From assembly GCA_964508765.1 (NCBI GenBank), contig CAZDVD010000023.1, positions 1 to 41,037 on the forward strand: 41,037 bases of DNA. The letters are read 5' to 3'. A program made the translations under genes and the position numbers. Below, piece after piece: positions 39,355 through 41,037 of this stretch. The stretch's first letter is position 1, and every line of letters starts with the position of its first letter. Under the pieces are notes generated by a model, which saw only the letters and a program-made list of their open reading frames with translations, searched no databases and was not told where the DNA came from. Source of the DNA: JABMPR01 sp964508765. Its GTDB lineage: Bacteria > Fidelibacterota > UBA8477 > JABMPR01.

Positions 39355-40334
39355 AATCACTGATCACCCAGGTTACGCGGTCGGGGTATGTCGAAAGCTT
39401 TCATGTAGGTTATGGGGTTATTGTTGATCCCGCAGGTGGAATTATCAAAGCCTATGGTGATGCTGAATATTTAACCTATGTTCGTTCATCTGCTAAACCA
39501 CTTCAGGGTATGGCAACGTTGCGATCTGGAGCCTATGACGATTTTAAGCTGACACCCGAAGAACTGGCTGTCATTTGTTCTTCGCACAGTGGCGAACCCA
39601 TTCATACAGAAACCGTATCCCAAATTTTCTCCAAAGCAGGTATTGGTCCCGAGCTACTGGCTTGTGGAATTCATCCACCCATCCATAGAGAAAGTGCCAA
39701 AGCACTCCAAAATGCGGGAATGGCTCCACAACAAATTCACAACAATTGCTCAGGTAAACATTCTGGGATGCTGGCCACCTGCGTCCAATTAGGATATCCC
39801 ATGGAGGACTATTTAAATCCTGAGCATCCTGTTCAGCAGTACATCTATGAGATTGTAAAGGAATATACTGATTCAGACACCATTCACAGGGGAGTGGATG
39901 GATGTTCTGCGCCTGTCTTTTATTTGCCACTTCAAAAAGTGGCTATGGCCTTTGCCAAAATCACTCAGCAGGAGAAACAGGAATGTCGTCAGATTTTCCA
40001 GGCCATGAATGGGAATCCCTATCTGGTGGGTGGCGGGGGACGTTTTGACACGGCACTCATGGAAAGCTATCCTGATAAAATGATGTCCAAGGGTGGTGCT
40101 GAAGCCGTTTCTGCTGCAGGATTCATCATGCCTGATGGCCAGGTATATGGTTTGGCTGTGAAAGTCCTGGATGGTAATTATCGAGCCATTGGACAAATGG
40201 TCCTGAAAATGCTGGAAGACGTTGGTTTTGTAAAAGAACCCATCTCCAAAAAACTGATGAAATGGTGGAACCCGCAATTGAAAAATCATGCGAAACACAT
40301 CATTGGCACCACCAAAACAGTCATAGTTGAATAA
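39351..40334 (+). CDS. Asparaginase II family protein
   Basis: A 327-residue protein of the Asparaginase_II family (PF06089), which is distinct from the E. coli AnsA/AnsB fold despite the name. Conserved blocks are ITQVTRSGYVESFHVGYGVI at the N-terminus, YVRSSAKPLQ (residues about 44-53), ICSSHSGEP near 80-88 and HNNCSGKHSGMLA near 130-142. The later VDGCSAPVFYLPL and VGGGGRFDT blocks follow. The Ser/Lys-rich motifs suggest a serine-type hydrolase; the family is annotated as L-asparaginase on the basis of a few members. Its ATG overlaps the PdxJ-like stop by 4 bases, so translation is coupled. Confidence 0.92.
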   Translation: MKSLITQVTRSGYVESFHVGYGVIVDPAGGIIKAYGDAEYLTYVRSSAKPLQGMATLRSGAYDDFKLTPEELAVICSSHSGEPIHTETVSQIFSKAGIGPELLACGIHPPIHRESAKALQNAGMAPQQIHNNCSGKHSGMLATCVQLGYPMEDYLNPEHPVQQYIYEIVKEYTDSDTIHRGVDGCSAPVFYLPLQKVAMAFAKITQQEKQECRQIFQAMNGNPYLVGGGGRFDTALMESYPDKMMSKGGAEAVSAAGFIMPDGQVYGLAVKVLDGNYRAIGQMVLKMLEDVGFVKEPISKKLMKWWNPQLKNHAKHIIGTTKTVIVE

Positions 40335-40335
40335 G

Positions 40336-40461
40336 TATGAAAAGATTCACAACGAATTTAACGAAAAGTACGAAAATTCATTTAGCAAATTAAATGAATA
40401 AGCATTCATTCATTTCGTTTTCTTCGCCTGCCAAGCCGAAGCTGAAAGCGTAGGCTGGTTG
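40336..40461. repeat. Imperfect palindromic intergenic repeat-like element
   Basis: The gap between asparaginase II and the deaminase contains two nested imperfect inverted repeats. One pairs an ACGAAAAGTACG-like stretch near 40360 with a CGTTTTCTTCG-like stretch near 40419, each with an adjoining ATTCAT. The other is GCCAAGCCGAAGCT against AGCGTAGGCTGG (near 40432-40457). The GC-rich half resembles the patch near 6050. A mobile short repeat or a terminator for the upstream operon are both possible. Confidence 0.3.
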
Positions 40462-40482
40462 TAAAAAAAGGATAAATAATCA

Positions 40483-40911
40483 ATGGTAAATGATAGAACT
40501 TCCTGGGATAAATATTTCATGCAGATTGCAAGAGATGTTTCCACGCGATCTACTTGCGACCGAAAATTTGTGGGTGCCGTCATTGTCCGCGACAAGATGA
40601 TTCTATCCACGGGATACAATGGCTCCATCCGTGGCTTACCCCACTGCGATGAAGTTGGACATGAAATGGAGAATGGTCACTGTGTTCGGACGGTTCACGC
40701 AGAAGCCAATGCCATTGTTCAAGCGGCCAGAAATGGTGTGGGCATCGACGGTGCGGATATCTATGTCACTGCCAGTCCCTGTTACAACTGTTTCAAGCTT
40801 ATTGCTAATTCCGGGATCAAGCGCATTTTCTATGGAGAGTTGTATCGTGATGAGCGGATTAAAACGCATGCGAAAGAAGCTCAGATCGACCTCATTCATC
40901 TAACTGAATAG
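40483..40911 (+). CDS. dCMP deaminase family protein
   Basis: A 142-residue zinc-dependent deaminase of the dCMP deaminase/ComEB family that would convert dCMP to dUMP for thymidylate synthesis. The zinc site is complete: H72-A-E74 in VHAEANAI and C100-x-x-C103 in SPCYNCF. The N-terminal WDKYFMQIARDVSTRSTC and VGAVIVRD segments, and GYNGSIRGLPHC (44-55), are typical of deoxycytidylate deaminases. Length equals that of the catalytic core alone, so there is no ComE-like extra domain. AAGGA lies about ten bases before the ATG. It appears to be the last complete gene in this window and probably has its own promoter in the repeat-bearing gap upstream. Confidence 0.93.
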   Translation: MVNDRTSWDKYFMQIARDVSTRSTCDRKFVGAVIVRDKMILSTGYNGSIRGLPHCDEVGHEMENGHCVRTVHAEANAIVQAARNGVGIDGADIYVTASPCYNCFKLIANSGIKRIFYGELYRDERIKTHAKEAQIDLIHLTE

Positions 40912-40973
40912 TGAGATTCAAATAATCAAGCTTTTGTAGTCTGAGCTTGCCTCCAAAAAATATTGATAATCCG

Positions 40974-41002
40974 TTGACAGCTGAACAGGTGCCGTCTATA
41001 TT
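40974..41002 (+). promoter_or_regulatory. Near-consensus sigma-70 promoter
   Basis: TTGACA at 40974-40979 and TATATT at 40997-41002 are 17 bases apart. This is a perfect -35, five of six bases in the -10, and ideal spacing, the best promoter match in the window. It is followed by an AAAGGAG ribosome site at 41018-41024 and an ATG at 41033, so the next gene is probably strongly expressed. Confidence 0.75.
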
Positions 41003-41032
41003 CGCTGGCTTTTTAATAAAGGAGATAAAGTT

Positions 41033-41037
41033 ATGTA
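41033..41037 (+). CDS. Start of a gene cut by the window edge
   Basis: An ATG with AAAGGAG eight bases upstream and a strong promoter before that marks the first codon of a plus-strand gene. Only five bases are inside the window, so nothing can be said about its product. Confidence 0.6.

Overview
The window is chromosomal DNA of a free-living, probably Gram-negative bacterium, most likely of the FCB group (Bacteroidota, Calditrichota, Neomarinimicrobiota and relatives). The support is indirect. It includes a 173-codon DUF4199 gene, a PEP carboxylase ending RNSA, a NagB-PIG-L fusion, a PNGase F homologue and a WaaA-type transferase whose GT-B signature looks Bacteroidota-like. Base composition is moderate and even. 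I see no rRNA, tRNA, CRISPR array, prophage or insertion sequence. The genus cannot be read from the sequence alone.

Layout. (1) 191-5995, plus strand: glycosyltransferase, DUF423, two GNATs, a phosphohexomutase, a BaiN/YhiN-type flavoprotein and a PlsC-type acyltransferase. (2) 6104-8593, minus strand: radC and pyrG. (3) 8935-15248, plus strand: a winged-helix/iron-sulfur protein, a broken DUF4199 gene, a membrane protein, PEP carboxylase, an amidase remnant and an alpha/beta hydrolase. (4) 15536-19866, plus strand: two DEAD-box RNA helicases (DeaD and RhlE types), a pyrimidine-dimer glycosylase and thiol peroxidase. (5) 19993-21674: a frameshifted PNGase F-like gene. (6) 21661-30488, mostly minus strand: a surface-glycan locus. 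(7) 30665-34370: NagB-PIG-L fusion, DUF4416 and an arylamine N-acetyltransferase-like protein. (8) 34725-40911, plus strand: DUF4180, DUF819 permease, uridine kinase, GNAT, YibQ-type deacetylase, a PdxJ-fold protein with a substituted active site, asparaginase II and dCMP deaminase. The window closes on a near-consensus promoter and the first codon of another gene.

The glycan locus is the most interesting part. Three minus-strand units all build or use CMP- or CDP-activated groups. One is neuA-neuB-kdsC-like-waaA-like. Its NeuB resembles the phosphate-accepting (NANS) type, its HAD phosphatase resembles KDN-9-phosphate phosphatase, and a Kdo-transferase (GT30) homologue is translationally coupled to the end. 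The second is licC-like, licD-like and a GT29 (sialyltransferase-fold) protein. The third is an IspD/TarI-type cytidylyltransferase with a TagB/TagF-type polyol-phosphate transferase. Together they suggest a surface polymer carrying a nonulosonic acid and a phosphocholine-like group. The neuA start codon lies in the 3' arm of a perfect 8-bp hairpin.

Three genes carry lesions: an in-frame TGA at a conserved Trp position (DUF4199), a single-base loss at a CCC run (PNGase F), and a large internal deletion (amidase). The first two could be real decay or assembly errors.
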